From contig PXSD01000125.1 of the NCBI GenBank assembly GCA_003023165.1, forward strand, positions 1 to 27,184: a stretch of DNA of 27,184 nucleotides, given 5' to 3'. Numbering within the stretch: position 1 is the first letter of the stretch; each line of letters starts with the position of its first letter. The stretch comes from Halobacteriales archaeon QS_9_67_15 (GTDB lineage Archaea; Halobacteriota; Halobacteria; Halobacteriales; Haloarculaceae). The translations under genes and the position numbers were made by a program. The notes beneath the pieces are model-generated. The model was given only the letters and a program-made list of their open reading frames with translations, searched no databases and was not told the origin of the DNA. Below, one piece after another: positions 14,675 through 21,672 of this stretch.

Positions 14675-15580
14675 ATGGCAAGCCTGACGGAAGTGTACGA
14701 GGGGCGCCTGCGGACGGTGACGACCTCTCGTCGGTTCTACGCCGGGGCGAGTCTCTTCGCGGCCGGAGCGGCGATGGTCGTCGGGAGCATCGCCGTCTCG
14801 ACGACGACGGCGGGGGCGTCGCTCGGACTCGACCGCATCGCCGCACGACTGCTCGCCGGCACGCTCGCGGGACTGGGCCTCCCGGCGACGCTGCTCGGCG
14901 TGTTCGCCGTCCTGCCGGCCGGTCGGACGACCCGCGCCGCGTCGGTCATCGGCGCCAGCGTCTGCGTCCTCGGGGTCGCGCTCTTCCGCGTCGCCTACCC
15001 GGAGCGGTGGTTCGGTGCCGGCGACCCGCTCGCGCTCGTCACCGCCGTCGTCTACTGCTTCGGCGCGATGACGACGCTCTCGTGTCTGTTCGCCGGCCTC
15101 GCCACGTTCAAGACGCGCAACGACCCCGGCGGCACCGCCCACATGGAGATCACCGAAGCGGGCAACGTCCGCCTCGTCGAGGACGCCGACCCCCCCGGCG
15201 GCTTCGGCAGTGTCGGCTTCTTCGGCAACGACCCGCAGGGGGAGGTCCAGACCCAGACCAACCGCGAGGACCCGCCCGGCACGGAACAGACTGCCGAAGG
15301 GCAAGCGGCGGAGATACTCTCGGACACCGGCAGTGGTCGCCGCGACTCCCGACGAGCGCAGGGTGCCGCGGCGGACGGCGGGTCCGCGACGGTCGACGAC
15401 CGCACCGACGCGGAGTTCGTCGAGACAGCGACCGAGCGCGGTCGGCCGGACACCTACTGCGGCAACTGCGAGCACTTCGAGTACGTCAAAGTCGACGAGA
15501 CGATCACGCCCTACTGCGGCCTCCACGACGCCCTCATGGAGGACATGGAGCCCTGCGACCGGTGGTCCGGGGCGGACTGA
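14675..15580 (+). CDS. Four-helix membrane protein with Cys-rich C-terminal domain (DUF7139-like)
   Basis: The 301-residue protein starts with a short cytoplasmic segment (MASLTEVYEGRLRTV), followed by four predicted membrane helices at about residues 22-42, 57-80, 86-106 and 118-140. A long hydrophilic Gln/Asp-rich linker follows (150-255). The C-terminal domain has YCGNCEHFEY, then PYCGLHDALMEDMEPCDRW: four or five Cys and a His that could bind zinc or an iron-sulfur cluster. I recognise the N-terminal part as a conserved haloarchaeal family (DUF7139-like); function unknown. ATG 14675 follows a T-rich TATA-position element and an 18-base palindrome, so regulated transcription is possible. 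It is followed at 98 bases by the TFS gene. Confidence 0.7.
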   Translation: MASLTEVYEGRLRTVTTSRRFYAGASLFAAGAAMVVGSIAVSTTTAGASLGLDRIAARLLAGTLAGLGLPATLLGVFAVLPAGRTTRAASVIGASVCVLGVALFRVAYPERWFGAGDPLALVTAVVYCFGAMTTLSCLFAGLATFKTRNDPGGTAHMEITEAGNVRLVEDADPPGGFGSVGFFGNDPQGEVQTQTNREDPPGTEQTAEGQAAEILSDTGSGRRDSRRAQGAAADGGSATVDDRTDAEFVETATERGRPDTYCGNCEHFEYVKVDETITPYCGLHDALMEDMEPCDRWSGAD

Positions 15581-15678
15581 ACGATGAATGCCCTCTCGAC
15601 TGACCCGCTCAGCGAACGTCGCCGTCGCTCGCAGTCCGGATCCGGGCATTTTTCAACCAGTGGTCGTGTACGGCGGGT

Positions 15679-16005
15679 ATGAAGTTCTGCGACGAATGCG
15701 GTTCGATGATGAAGACCGACGACGACGCCTGGGTCTGTGGGAGTTGCGGCCACGAGGAACTGCGCGACGCCGAAGAGGAAGCCAAGACCGCAGTTACGAC
15801 CCAAGGTCAGGAGGAGACCGGGGTCATCGACACCTCCGAAGTGGGTGCCGAGGACATGGGGCCGACGACCGAGACTCTCTGTCCCAAGTGTGGCAACGAC
15901 CGCGCGTTCTGGGAGATGAAACAGATCCGCGCGGCCGACGAGAGCGAGACGCGCTTTTTCACCTGCACCGAGTGCGAACACAAGTGGCGCGAAGACGACC
16001 ACTGA
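15679..16005 (+). CDS. tfs: Transcription factor S (archaeal TFIIS/RPB9-like)
   Basis: The 108-residue protein is archaeal transcription factor S, which stimulates the RNA-cleavage activity of stalled RNA polymerase. It has two zinc ribbons. The N-terminal one has C4, C7, C20 and C23 (CDEC and CGSC); the C-terminal one has C68, C71, C96 and C99 (CPKC and CTEC). The acidic pair D87-E88 in AADESETRFF is the catalytic hairpin tip that enters the polymerase secondary channel, so this copy should be active in cleavage rather than an inhibitory paralogue. The linker (residues 25-65) is acidic, as usual in halophiles. Length is typical. The next gene starts 32 bases later, so they may share a message. 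Confidence 0.95.
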   Translation: MKFCDECGSMMKTDDDAWVCGSCGHEELRDAEEEAKTAVTTQGQEETGVIDTSEVGAEDMGPTTETLCPKCGNDRAFWEMKQIRAADESETRFFTCTECEHKWREDDH

Positions 16006-16037
16006 CTCGCCGCTGAGACGGCTCCCAAAGGATAGCG

Positions 16038-16673
16038 ATGCCACGACGCGCACCCGACGGCGGCGTCCCCGCGCCCGCCGTCCCCGAAGCCCGGCTCGCC
16101 GACGACTGGGAGCGCGTCGAAGACACCACCGAGACGCTGTTCGGCGTCGACGGGGCCGACGTGCGCGGCCACACACTCGTCTACGAGGACACGGACCTCC
16201 GGGAGGCCGTCCGTGCGGCGACCGACGACGCCGTCGACCAGTCCTGGCGCTTCGTTTTCGCGACCAGGCTCGTCTTCCGCCCGCCGCTGGCTCCCGGAAT
16301 CGGGGCCGCGATGGTCCTGCCGACGGTCAAGCGGGAAGCGGTCGGCCGATTCGCGGCCGACCTCGAAGCCCGCGGCGTCGCCGGCGTCGAGCGCGGCCGT
16401 CGCGAGCGGACCCGGACCGAGGACGGGTCGCGCGTGACCCTCCGACAGGTGACCGGCGAGGTGCGGCTCCCGGAGGGTGACGCCGTCCCCGTCGAAGGGT
16501 GGGTCGGCGCGTGGACGGACGGCGACATCCACCTCGCCGGCGGTGCGTACCCTCGGACGCCGCTGGCCGACGCGTTCGACGCCGACGCTACCGGGGACTC
16601 CGGTGAGACTCTCGACGGCCAGCCGGGCGAGTATCGGTCGGAGCTCTTCGAGTTCTTTCGAGCCGTCGGCTGA
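16038..16673 (+). CDS. Conserved haloarchaeal protein of unknown function
   Basis: The 211-residue protein has no signal peptide, membrane helix or cysteine motif. Visible blocks are WERVEDTTETLFGVDGADVRGHTLVYED (residues 24-51), SWRFVFATRLVFRPPLAPGIG (69-89), a charged VAGVERGRRERTRTEDGSRVTL region (115-136), and a C-terminal GAWTDGDIHLAGGAYP (157-172). The alternating hydrophobic pattern suggests a beta-rich domain. It resembles other haloarchaeal proteins I know only as hypothetical, and no assignment is justified. It lies 32 bases after the TFS gene on the same strand and ends convergently 46 bases before TrmI. Confidence 0.65.
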   Translation: MPRRAPDGGVPAPAVPEARLADDWERVEDTTETLFGVDGADVRGHTLVYEDTDLREAVRAATDDAVDQSWRFVFATRLVFRPPLAPGIGAAMVLPTVKREAVGRFAADLEARGVAGVERGRRERTRTEDGSRVTLRQVTGEVRLPEGDAVPVEGWVGAWTDGDIHLAGGAYPRTPLADAFDADATGDSGETLDGQPGEYRSELFEFFRAVG

Positions 16674-16719
16674 GGAGTCGCGTGCAGAGAGAATACGGAA
16701 CCGCCACCGCCCGGAGTCG

Positions 16720-17448
16720 CTACACTCGTCGCGCGAAGGTGAGATAACCCGTGTGGCCGACGCCGGCCGTCGACGGACGGGACCCGCGGTCGTCGAAGTC
16801 CATCTCGCGCTGGATGGTCTCCAGTGTCTCGACCTCGCCAAGTCCCACGTCGTGTGCGGCGGCGACGACCTCGCGCGTGTGTTCGACGAACGGCGAGTAG
16901 ACGGCGACGGAGCCGCCGTCGCGGAGCAGGTTCGGCGTCCGCTCGACCATCGTCGGCGCGTCCTCGGTGTCCAGCGTCACCACGTCGTAGCGGCCCAGCT
17001 GGCCCAGCTGCTCCGTCACGTCGCCCGTGCGCACGTCCACGCTGTCGGCGACACCAGCCAGGTACATATTCTCGCGCGCCACCTCGGCGAACTCGGCGTC
17101 GCGCTCGTAGGTCGTCACCGTCGCGCCACAGCGGCCGAGATACGCCGCCAGAACGCCCGTCCCGGTTCCCGCGTCGAGGACGCGGTCCTCGGAGGAGACA
17201 CCGGTGTGACCTACGATCAGTCCGACGTCGCGGGGCATCATCGGCGCGCCCGTCCGCTCGAAGTGGTCGAAGAGATCCGGCCCGCGGAGCTTCCGCGCGG
17301 TGAACGGTTCGCCGAGATGCGTCTCGACGACTTCGCCCGGCTCGACGGATTCGGGGACCTCCAGCACGCCGAGGTCGCACTCCTGGGTCTCGCCCGGTGC
17401 GAGCAGGTACTCGCGGTCCTCGGCCTCGTGGACGAACAGCAGTCTCAC
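16720..17448 (-). CDS. trmI: tRNA (adenine-N1)-methyltransferase, TrmI family
   Basis: The 242-residue protein is the archaeal TrmI type, which methylates N1 of adenines 57 and 58 in the T-loop of tRNA using S-adenosylmethionine. An N-terminal beta domain (residues 1-60) is followed by KLRGPDLFDHFERTGAPMMPRDVGLIV, the family's substrate-binding segment. The Rossmann-like catalytic domain has motif I VLDAGTGTGVLAAYLG (90-105), acidic motif II TTYERD, and VVTLDTEDAP. The order and length match. It begins with GTG at 17448, overlapping the NAC stop by four bases (GTGA), so the two are translationally coupled. The pairing of NAC with a tRNA methyltransferase is frequent in haloarchaea. Confidence 0.88.
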   Translation of the reverse strand: MRLLFVHEAEDREYLLAPGETQECDLGVLEVPESVEPGEVVETHLGEPFTARKLRGPDLFDHFERTGAPMMPRDVGLIVGHTGVSSEDRVLDAGTGTGVLAAYLGRCGATVTTYERDAEFAEVARENMYLAGVADSVDVRTGDVTEQLGQLGRYDVVTLDTEDAPTMVERTPNLLRDGGSVAVYSPFVEHTREVVAAAHDVGLGEVETLETIQREMDFDDRGSRPSTAGVGHTGYLTFARRV

Positions 17449-17837
17449 TCTATCCGCTCGATCGCCGCCGCCAGGTCGCCGTCGGTCGCCTCGAGCGCCT
17501 CGCGCGCCTCGTTCTCGCCGACGCCCGCTCGCGTCGCGACGAGTTCGACGTCGTCGTCCGGGATCGCCGCGGCCCCGCTGTCGCCCTCGCCCTCCTCGAT
17601 CGCCGGCTCGCCGCTCCCGTCCTCGCCGCGGTCGCGGGACTCCGGTTCGCCGACGATGGTGTAGGTCTGCTGACCCTGTGCGTCCATGCGCTGGACGTCC
17701 GGCTTCGAGAAGACGAGCTCCTCGTTCGCCGTCCGGATGATAACCTCCTCGGCGTCGAGCTCCTGCATGTCGATGCCCATCTGCTTCATCATTTGTTGCA
17801 TTTTACGATCATCCATACCACCGCCTCCTGGGAACAT
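17445..17837 (-). CDS. nac: Archaeal nascent polypeptide-associated complex protein
   Basis: The 130-residue protein is archaeal NAC, a homodimeric chaperone that sits at the ribosome exit tunnel. It starts with a Gly-rich segment and MDDRKMQQMMKQMGIDMQELDAEEVIIR, the classical NAC opening. The beta-barrel NAC domain covers about residues 15-65 (VFSKPDVQRMDAQGQQTYTIVGE). A long acidic linker (66-92) leads to a C-terminal UBA domain (DDDVELVATRAGVGENEAREALEATDGDLAAAIERI). ATG 17837 was chosen because the conserved MFPGGGGMDDRKM start lies there; the upstream extension to 17906 is unconserved. A GGAG lies about 10 bases before the start. It is co-transcribed with trmI. Confidence 0.93.
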   Translation of the reverse strand: MFPGGGGMDDRKMQQMMKQMGIDMQELDAEEVIIRTANEELVFSKPDVQRMDAQGQQTYTIVGEPESRDRGEDGSGEPAIEEGEGDSGAAAIPDDDVELVATRAGVGENEAREALEATDGDLAAAIERIE

Positions 17838-17899
17838 ACCACCATCTCCGGTGCCCGGCGCAAAAAGCCTTAACAACCACCTTTTTCGCAGAGGGGGAG

Positions 17900-17932
17900 T
17901 CACCACGCGACTACCTCTCGGCTAAAGACGTG
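17900..17932. repeat. Small stem near the nac promoter region
   Basis: ACCACG and CGTGGT make a 6-base-pair stem around ACTACCTCTCGGCTAAAGA-type sequence between nac and the hairpin element. Its look is reminiscent of structured ends of haloarchaeal IS200/IS605-type elements, but no transposase remains, so this is a weak call. Confidence 0.2.
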
Positions 17933-18027
17933 GTCTTGCTTCGCGCCACTGCCCCCGCAGAACTACGGCGTTTTCGCCACCGCCAATGAACCGCAGCCGC
18001 CCACTCACCGGTAATTCAAACCCGTCG

Positions 18028-18109
18028 ATAGTGATTATTGTAGATTATTTCCGGATCGCGCCGACCCTGGAATCGGCGCGTACCGGTAAATCGCTACAAT
18101 AATCACTAT
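18028..18109. mobile_element. 82-bp MITE-like hairpin element
   Basis: The ends ATAGTGATTATTGTAG and CTACAATAATCACTAT are perfect 16-base inverted repeats. Symmetry continues inward almost to the centre (GCGCCGA and TCGGCGC around an 8-base loop), so the whole element folds into one long stem. It encodes nothing and its AT-rich ends stand out. The left arm recurs at 23800-23834 with one mismatch over 35 bases, which proves it is a dispersed repeat. The right end lies 18 bases before the start codon of the next gene. Confidence 0.65.
18096..18106 (+). promoter_or_regulatory. Possible promoter for gfo6 inside the hairpin element
   Basis: ACAATAATCAC lies 22-32 bases before ATG 18128, where a TATA box for a leaderless message belongs. 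It is part of the right terminal repeat of the 82-base element. No other AT-rich site is close enough. Position-based inference. Confidence 0.4.
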
Positions 18110-18127
18110 GAGTCCGTAGTTTCGACC

Positions 18128-19219
18128 ATGGACGAGACATCGATCGAGTCCTGTTTTGTCGAGTTCCCGACCCGCGACTGGCGGGATTCAGACGCAGCGG
18201 GGGCGGTCCGGCTCGCCGTCGTCGGACTGGGGCGGTTCGCCCGCAACCGCGCGCTCCCCGCGATCGCCGACTCGTCGCTCTGCGAGGTGACGACGCTCGT
18301 CAGCGGGTCGCCAGAGAAGGCCAAACGGCTGGCGACAGAGTACGACGCGGACCACGTCGTCACGTACGAGGGGTTCCGCGACGGCCGGGTGACCGAGGCG
18401 TACGACGCCGTCTACGTCGCGACGCCGAACGCGTATCACGCCCAGTACACCGAGGTGGCGGCCGCCCAGGGCAAACACGTGCTCTGCGAGAAGCCGCTGG
18501 CAACGAGCGTTGCGGAGGCCGAAGAGATGGTCGCAGCGTGCGAGGACGCTGGCGTGACGCTGATGACGGCGTATCGCCTCCAGACGGAACCGGCGGTGCG
18601 ACGAGTGCGAGAACTCGTCGTCGAGGGGGTGATCGGCGACCCGAGGCACGTCTCCGGCTGGTTCGCCTACCGGAACCCCGACCAGTCGCCGTCCGCGGAC
18701 AACTGGCGGCGCGACTCGTCGGTCGCCGGCGGCGGGGCGATGATCGACCTCGGCGTCTACCCTCTCAATACCGCGCGGTTCATCCTCGGCGCGGACCCGG
18801 TCGGCGCGTACGCGACGACCGTCGTAGATACGTCGGGGGCCGCCGGCGACCACGACCGGGTCGAGGCGCGCGCGACGTTCCAGCTGGCGTTCCCCGACGG
18901 AGTGGACGCGACGGGCTTTGCGAGCTTCGATACGTACTCGGACAACAGACTGCAGGTCCTCGGGAGCGAGGGGCGAGCGCTCATCGTCTCGCCGTTCGGT
19001 GGCACCGTCACGCAGGAAGTGGTCGTCGAGCGGGGCGAAGCCCGCACTTCTTACGCGGGGTCGCCGGTCGACGAGGTGGTCGAGGAGTTCGAGTACTTCG
19101 CCTACTGCGTGCTGACCGGGACCGAACCGGAACCGGACGGTCGAGACGGCGTCGCCGACCTGCGGGCGGTCGAGGCTATCTACGAGTCGGCCGAACGCGG
19201 CGAGCGGGTCGAGGTCTGA
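18128..19219 (+). CDS. gfo6: Gfo/Idh/MocA-family dehydrogenase, D-xylose 1-dehydrogenase (Gfo6)-like
   Basis: The 363-residue protein has an N-terminal NAD(P)-binding Rossmann domain with VVGLGRFARN (residues 31-40) and the family motif CEKPLA with catalytic K122. The C-terminal domain has AGGGAMIDLGVYPLNTARFI, typical of glucose-fructose oxidoreductase relatives. The leader resembles that of the haloarchaeal D-xylose 1-dehydrogenase (Haloferax XDH), which oxidises xylose to xylonolactone with NADP+. Pentose-degradation partners are not present in the window, so the sugar is inferred. The start ATG 18128 lies 18 bases after the hairpin element; the AT-rich ACAATAATCAC at the element's right end is at the TATA distance. 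The gene stands alone and converges on the PUA gene. Confidence 0.85.
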   Translation: MDETSIESCFVEFPTRDWRDSDAAGAVRLAVVGLGRFARNRALPAIADSSLCEVTTLVSGSPEKAKRLATEYDADHVVTYEGFRDGRVTEAYDAVYVATPNAYHAQYTEVAAAQGKHVLCEKPLATSVAEAEEMVAACEDAGVTLMTAYRLQTEPAVRRVRELVVEGVIGDPRHVSGWFAYRNPDQSPSADNWRRDSSVAGGGAMIDLGVYPLNTARFILGADPVGAYATTVVDTSGAAGDHDRVEARATFQLAFPDGVDATGFASFDTYSDNRLQVLGSEGRALIVSPFGGTVTQEVVVERGEARTSYAGSPVDEVVEEFEYFAYCVLTGTEPEPDGRDGVADLRAVEAIYESAERGERVEV

Positions 19220-19237
19220 CCCAGAAGTGGCGACGTC

Positions 19238-19705
19238 TCACTCGGCTTCTGCGCCGTCCCGGACAAACACGGCGACGCCGGCCTCGAAGTCCAGCATCCC
19301 CTCGCCGCTCAGTTCCGCGCGGCCGACGGCCAGTACCTCGCCGCGTTCGTGCGTGAGAACCACTTCGTCGCCCGGTCGGACCGCCGGGTCGGCATCGCTG
19401 ACGAACTTTGCGAAGGCGTTGCGACCCTCGCGGACGAACGGCTCGCTCTCGTCCCCGACGACGACCCGGTAGCGACCGTCCGAGAGCCCCTCGTGGAGGC
19501 GCTTCCCGCCGTCGAGGCCGAGCGTGAACCGACCGTCCGTGGCGTAGGTGACGAGACGCCCGTCCTCGCCGATGACCTGCCGGGGCCGCCCGGAACTCGT
19601 GTGGGTGACCTCGGGGTCGCCGTCGCCGAACAGCGCCGTCCCGGCGCCCGCTCCCCACTGGTAGTCCGCGACCCGCGTCAGCATCGCCCTGTCGGACTCC
19701 TCCAT
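19238..19705 (-). CDS. PUA-domain RNA-binding protein (related to archaeosine transglycosylase C-terminus)
   Basis: The 155-residue protein has an N-terminal domain (ADYQWGAGAGTALFGDG, residues 13-29; TSSGRPRQVIGEDGRLVTYATDGRFTL, residues 37-63) like the region before the PUA in archaeal tRNA-guanine transglycosylases. A C-terminal PUA domain follows from about residue 78 (VVVGDESEPFVREGRNAFAKFVSDADPAVRPGDEVVLTHERGEVLAVGRAEL). PUA domains bind structured RNA, often tRNA or rRNA. The catalytic transglycosylase barrel is absent. Homologues occur widely in haloarchaea as separate proteins; the exact role is unknown. ATG 19705 was chosen because homology begins at the LTRVADYQ segment; the longer form to 19798 is unconserved. 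Regulation is not evident. Confidence 0.78.
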   Translation of the reverse strand: MEESDRAMLTRVADYQWGAGAGTALFGDGDPEVTHTSSGRPRQVIGEDGRLVTYATDGRFTLGLDGGKRLHEGLSDGRYRVVVGDESEPFVREGRNAFAKFVSDADPAVRPGDEVVLTHERGEVLAVGRAELSGEGMLDFEAGVAVFVRDGAEAE

Positions 19706-19814
19706 CGCGCTCCCGTTCTCCCCGCGCTCTCTTGTATCTGTCTCACTCCGTCGCTCGCCGGGGCTCGCGTCACCCCGTTCCGTGATACCAAGGCCCAAAA
19801 CATACCGAATCGAT

Positions 19815-19828
19815 CACGATCGATCGTG
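19815..19828. promoter_or_regulatory. 14-bp perfect palindrome CACGATCGATCGTG
   Basis: It lies between the PUA gene and the divergent small membrane protein gene, 26 bases upstream of the latter's TATA box. The position and symmetry fit an operator. No regulator gene is adjacent. Confidence 0.4.
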
Positions 19829-19853
19829 CCCGTGTGACGCGGTTTCAGGAGAG

Positions 19854-19859
19854 TTTATA
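19854..19859 (+). promoter_or_regulatory. TATA box of the small membrane protein gene
   Basis: TTTATA is the haloarchaeal consensus, 28-33 bases before ATG 19887, and predicts a leaderless message. Confidence 0.65.
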
Positions 19860-19886
19860 CGGATCGATTACCAAACTCGGACTGTC

Positions 19887-20072
19887 ATGACAGACACGGA
19901 TACACGAAAAGTCGCGTTCGGACTGCTGCTGCTGGCGGTCAGCACGGTGCTCATCTTCGGTCCCGGTACGCTCAGCCTCGCGGTACCGATCGTCGCGCTC
20001 GCTGCGGGCACACTCGGTCTCGCCGCGGGCGCCCTCCTCGTCGGCACCTCCGAAGGCGGCCGCCCGGTCTGA
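19887..20072 (+). CDS. Small two-helix membrane protein (61 aa)
   Basis: The 61-residue protein has a short polar start (MTDTDTRK), then two hydrophobic helices (VAFGLLLLAVSTVLIF, residues 9-24, and VPIVALAAGTLGLAAGALLVG, residues 32-52), separated by a tight GPGTLSLA turn, and a short tail. It resembles a widespread haloarchaeal family of tiny membrane proteins (DUF7470-like); function unknown. The start is firm: a consensus TTTATA lies 28-33 bases upstream. A 14-base palindrome is further upstream. Confidence 0.7.
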   Translation: MTDTDTRKVAFGLLLLAVSTVLIFGPGTLSLAVPIVALAAGTLGLAAGALLVGTSEGGRPV

Positions 20073-20208
20073 CTTACTCCTGTTCGTGGCTCTCTGTTTC
20101 TCTAAGCCGTCTCTACGCGAGGGGGACGTACCTGAATCGGAACGCGTTCTTAACGGGGTTCGATCACAGGGAACGCACGTGTCGAGGCAATCGTCCCGTC
20201 CGGACGTG

Positions 20209-20762
20209 ATGGTGCAGTGGTACCGCAGTCACATCGCCGAGCCGTCGACGGATGATAAGGTGTACGGCTCCAGCGGGCCGCGACACGCCTCTCGTACGGT
20301 GACGGCCTGCTCGCACTGGTCGGGGTGGCGAGGTTCCTGGTAGCGTATCCCGGCCGGCGCGAGACGGGGCTCGCCATCCCCGGTATCTCGCTATACGGGT
20401 TCGGGGTCGTGCTGGTCGCCGTCGGCGCGGCGATGGTCCCGGCTATCCGGAGCGGGACCGCGGTCTCGGCCGTCGAAGCGGACGAACTCGAACCGACGCC
20501 GGAAGCCGAAACGGTCGCGACGGAGGACCCCGAGTCCGAACCCGTCGACGAACCCGCCGAGAGCAAGGCGCGCTTCGAGGTCTACGAGGACCGCGGCGGC
20601 AAGTGGCGCTGGCAACTCGTCCACCGCAACGGCGAGATACTCGCCGACGGCGGCGAGGGGTACGCCTCGCGGACCGGTGCGATCCAGGGCATCCAGAGCG
20701 TCAAGCGCAACGGTCTCAACGTGGACGTCGAAGTCCAGCGCGTCGGACTGGACGACGAGTGA
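20209..20762 (+). pseudogene. UPF0339/DUF1508 protein with probable N-terminal frameshift
   Basis: The intact part (GTG 20325 to 20762, 145 residues) has a membrane helix (ISLYGFGVVLVAVGAAMVPAI), a disordered Glu/Pro-rich linker, and a C-terminal UPF0339 (YegP-like) domain: FEVYEDRGGKWRWQLVHRNGEILADGGEGYASRTGAIQGI and SVKRN. The domain's biochemical role is unknown. The frame remains open upstream to a TAA at 20256 and encodes another hydrophobic stretch, YGDGLLALVGVARFLVAYPG, cut in its middle by the GTG start. A different frame has ATG 20209 with MVQWYRSHIAEPSTDDKVYG, a plausible start of a haloarchaeal membrane protein, then loses sense and stops at 20343. The simplest reading is a one-base slip near 20265-20300. 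If not, the gene is just 20325-20762. Confidence 0.55.
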
Positions 20763-20806
20763 CAGTCACGTTCCCGCTTTTCGACCGCGATATCGTCGTC
20801 GCTCGC

Positions 20807-21304
20807 CTACAGGAGGAACCGGTCTTCGTCCTCGCTCATGTCGGTGAAGTGGTCAGCGGCCGCGACGAGTTCCTCGGCGGTCGACTCCTGAAACGCCGTG
20901 ACCTCGGTGCGGACGCCCTCGTGACGGAGGTGCGAGCAGAGCCGGGAGAAGTCGCCGTCGCCGGTGGCGAGGACGACGGTATCGACGTGGTTGGCGAGCG
21001 TGACGGCGTCGAGGCTCATGCCCACGTCCCAGTCGGCCTTCTTCGAGCCGTCACCGAACGTCTTGATGTCCTTGATGCGGGTCTCGAACCCGATATCGAC
21101 GAGCGCGTCGAAGAAAGACTCCTCTTCGGGGGCGTCGGCGCGGATGACGTACGCGACGGCGCGTGTGAGCTGGCGGCCGGCGACCGCTTCGTCGAGCAGG
21201 GCGGAGTAGTCGATGTTGCGCGCGTAGAGACTGCGGGCCGTGTGATAGAGGTTCTGCGCGTCGGCGAGGACCGCCACGCGCTGTCCCGGATGGACGTTTT
21301 CCAT
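20807..21304 (-). CDS. NYN-domain (LabA/DUF88-like) PIN-fold nuclease-like protein
   Basis: The 165-residue protein is a stand-alone NYN domain. Conserved acids of the PIN-like fold are all visible: D15 in VLADAQNLY, D91 and D93 in KKADWDVGMSLDA, and D116 and D118 in LATGDGDFSRL. These would bind the divalent metal for RNA cleavage. The residue pattern SKKADWDVGMSLDA is typical of the LabA/DUF88 group, suspected RNA-processing enzymes. The protein ends with an acidic tail (MSEDEDRFLL). There is no fused OST-HTH domain. The neighbour at 21350 is a zinc-binding protein on the same strand with 45 bases between; co-transcription is possible. Target RNA unknown. Confidence 0.85.
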   Translation of the reverse strand: MENVHPGQRVAVLADAQNLYHTARSLYARNIDYSALLDEAVAGRQLTRAVAYVIRADAPEEESFFDALVDIGFETRIKDIKTFGDGSKKADWDVGMSLDAVTLANHVDTVVLATGDGDFSRLCSHLRHEGVRTEVTAFQESTAEELVAAADHFTDMSEDEDRFLL

Positions 21305-21349
21305 GCCTGTGCGTGGAGGGGCCGCCCGGATAGCTCTTTGGCTCGTCCG

Positions 21350-21532
21350 TCAGGTCCAGACGCGCAGACACTCCAGCGAGCAGAACGGCAAGTCCACCGT
21401 CGCCGCCTCGCCGCCGTCGGTCCGCGCGGCCGTCTCGCGCCGTCGCTGCCCGTCCGACCGCTCGCCGCCCTCGAGGTGAGCGCGGAGCGTGTACGCCGGC
21501 GTCCCATCTTCCCGACAGTTTGCGCACTGCAT
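21350..21532 (-). CDS. Small zinc-binding protein (60 aa)
   Basis: The 60-residue protein starts MQCANCREDGTPAYTL and ends LPFCSLECLRVWT. The CxxC at residues 3-6 and the CSLEC pair near the end form a treble-clef-like four-cysteine zinc site; the FCS.EC...W end is common to haloarchaeal small zinc proteins (DUF7576-like). The middle is a hydrophilic loop. ATG 21532 is chosen because the minus-strand TATA (ATATAA, 21562-21567) lies 30 bases upstream; an in-frame ATG at 21559 would be too close to it. The function is unknown. It precedes the NYN gene on the same strand. Confidence 0.7.
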   Translation of the reverse strand: MQCANCREDGTPAYTLRAHLEGGERSDGQRRRETAARTDGGEAATVDLPFCSLECLRVWT

Positions 21533-21561
21533 ACCACGTATATCTACGGGTAGATCCATTG

Positions 21562-21567
21562 TTATAT
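21562..21567 (-). promoter_or_regulatory. TATA box of the small zinc protein gene
   Basis: ATATAA on the minus strand, 30-35 bases before ATG 21532. It supports the shorter, leaderless start. Confidence 0.5.
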
Positions 21568-21642
21568 GGCGTATAAAACCCCTCACGCGGCGATTGACGC
21601 CGGTCGATGACACCCCGGAATGGCGCGACACAGGTCACCCGA

Positions 21643-21648
21643 TTTTAT
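21643..21648 (+). promoter_or_regulatory. TATA box of the SDR gene
   Basis: TTTTAT lies 25-30 bases upstream of ATG 21673, the expected distance for a leaderless haloarchaeal transcript. Confidence 0.55.
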
Positions 21649-21672
21649 CCGCCACAGGACCCAATCGCCGCT

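Noticed and set aside
17881..18027. tRNA or structured RNA gene between nac and the hairpin element
   Set aside because: There is no cloverleaf or TTCGA arm; only a 6-base-pair stem of doubtful meaning.
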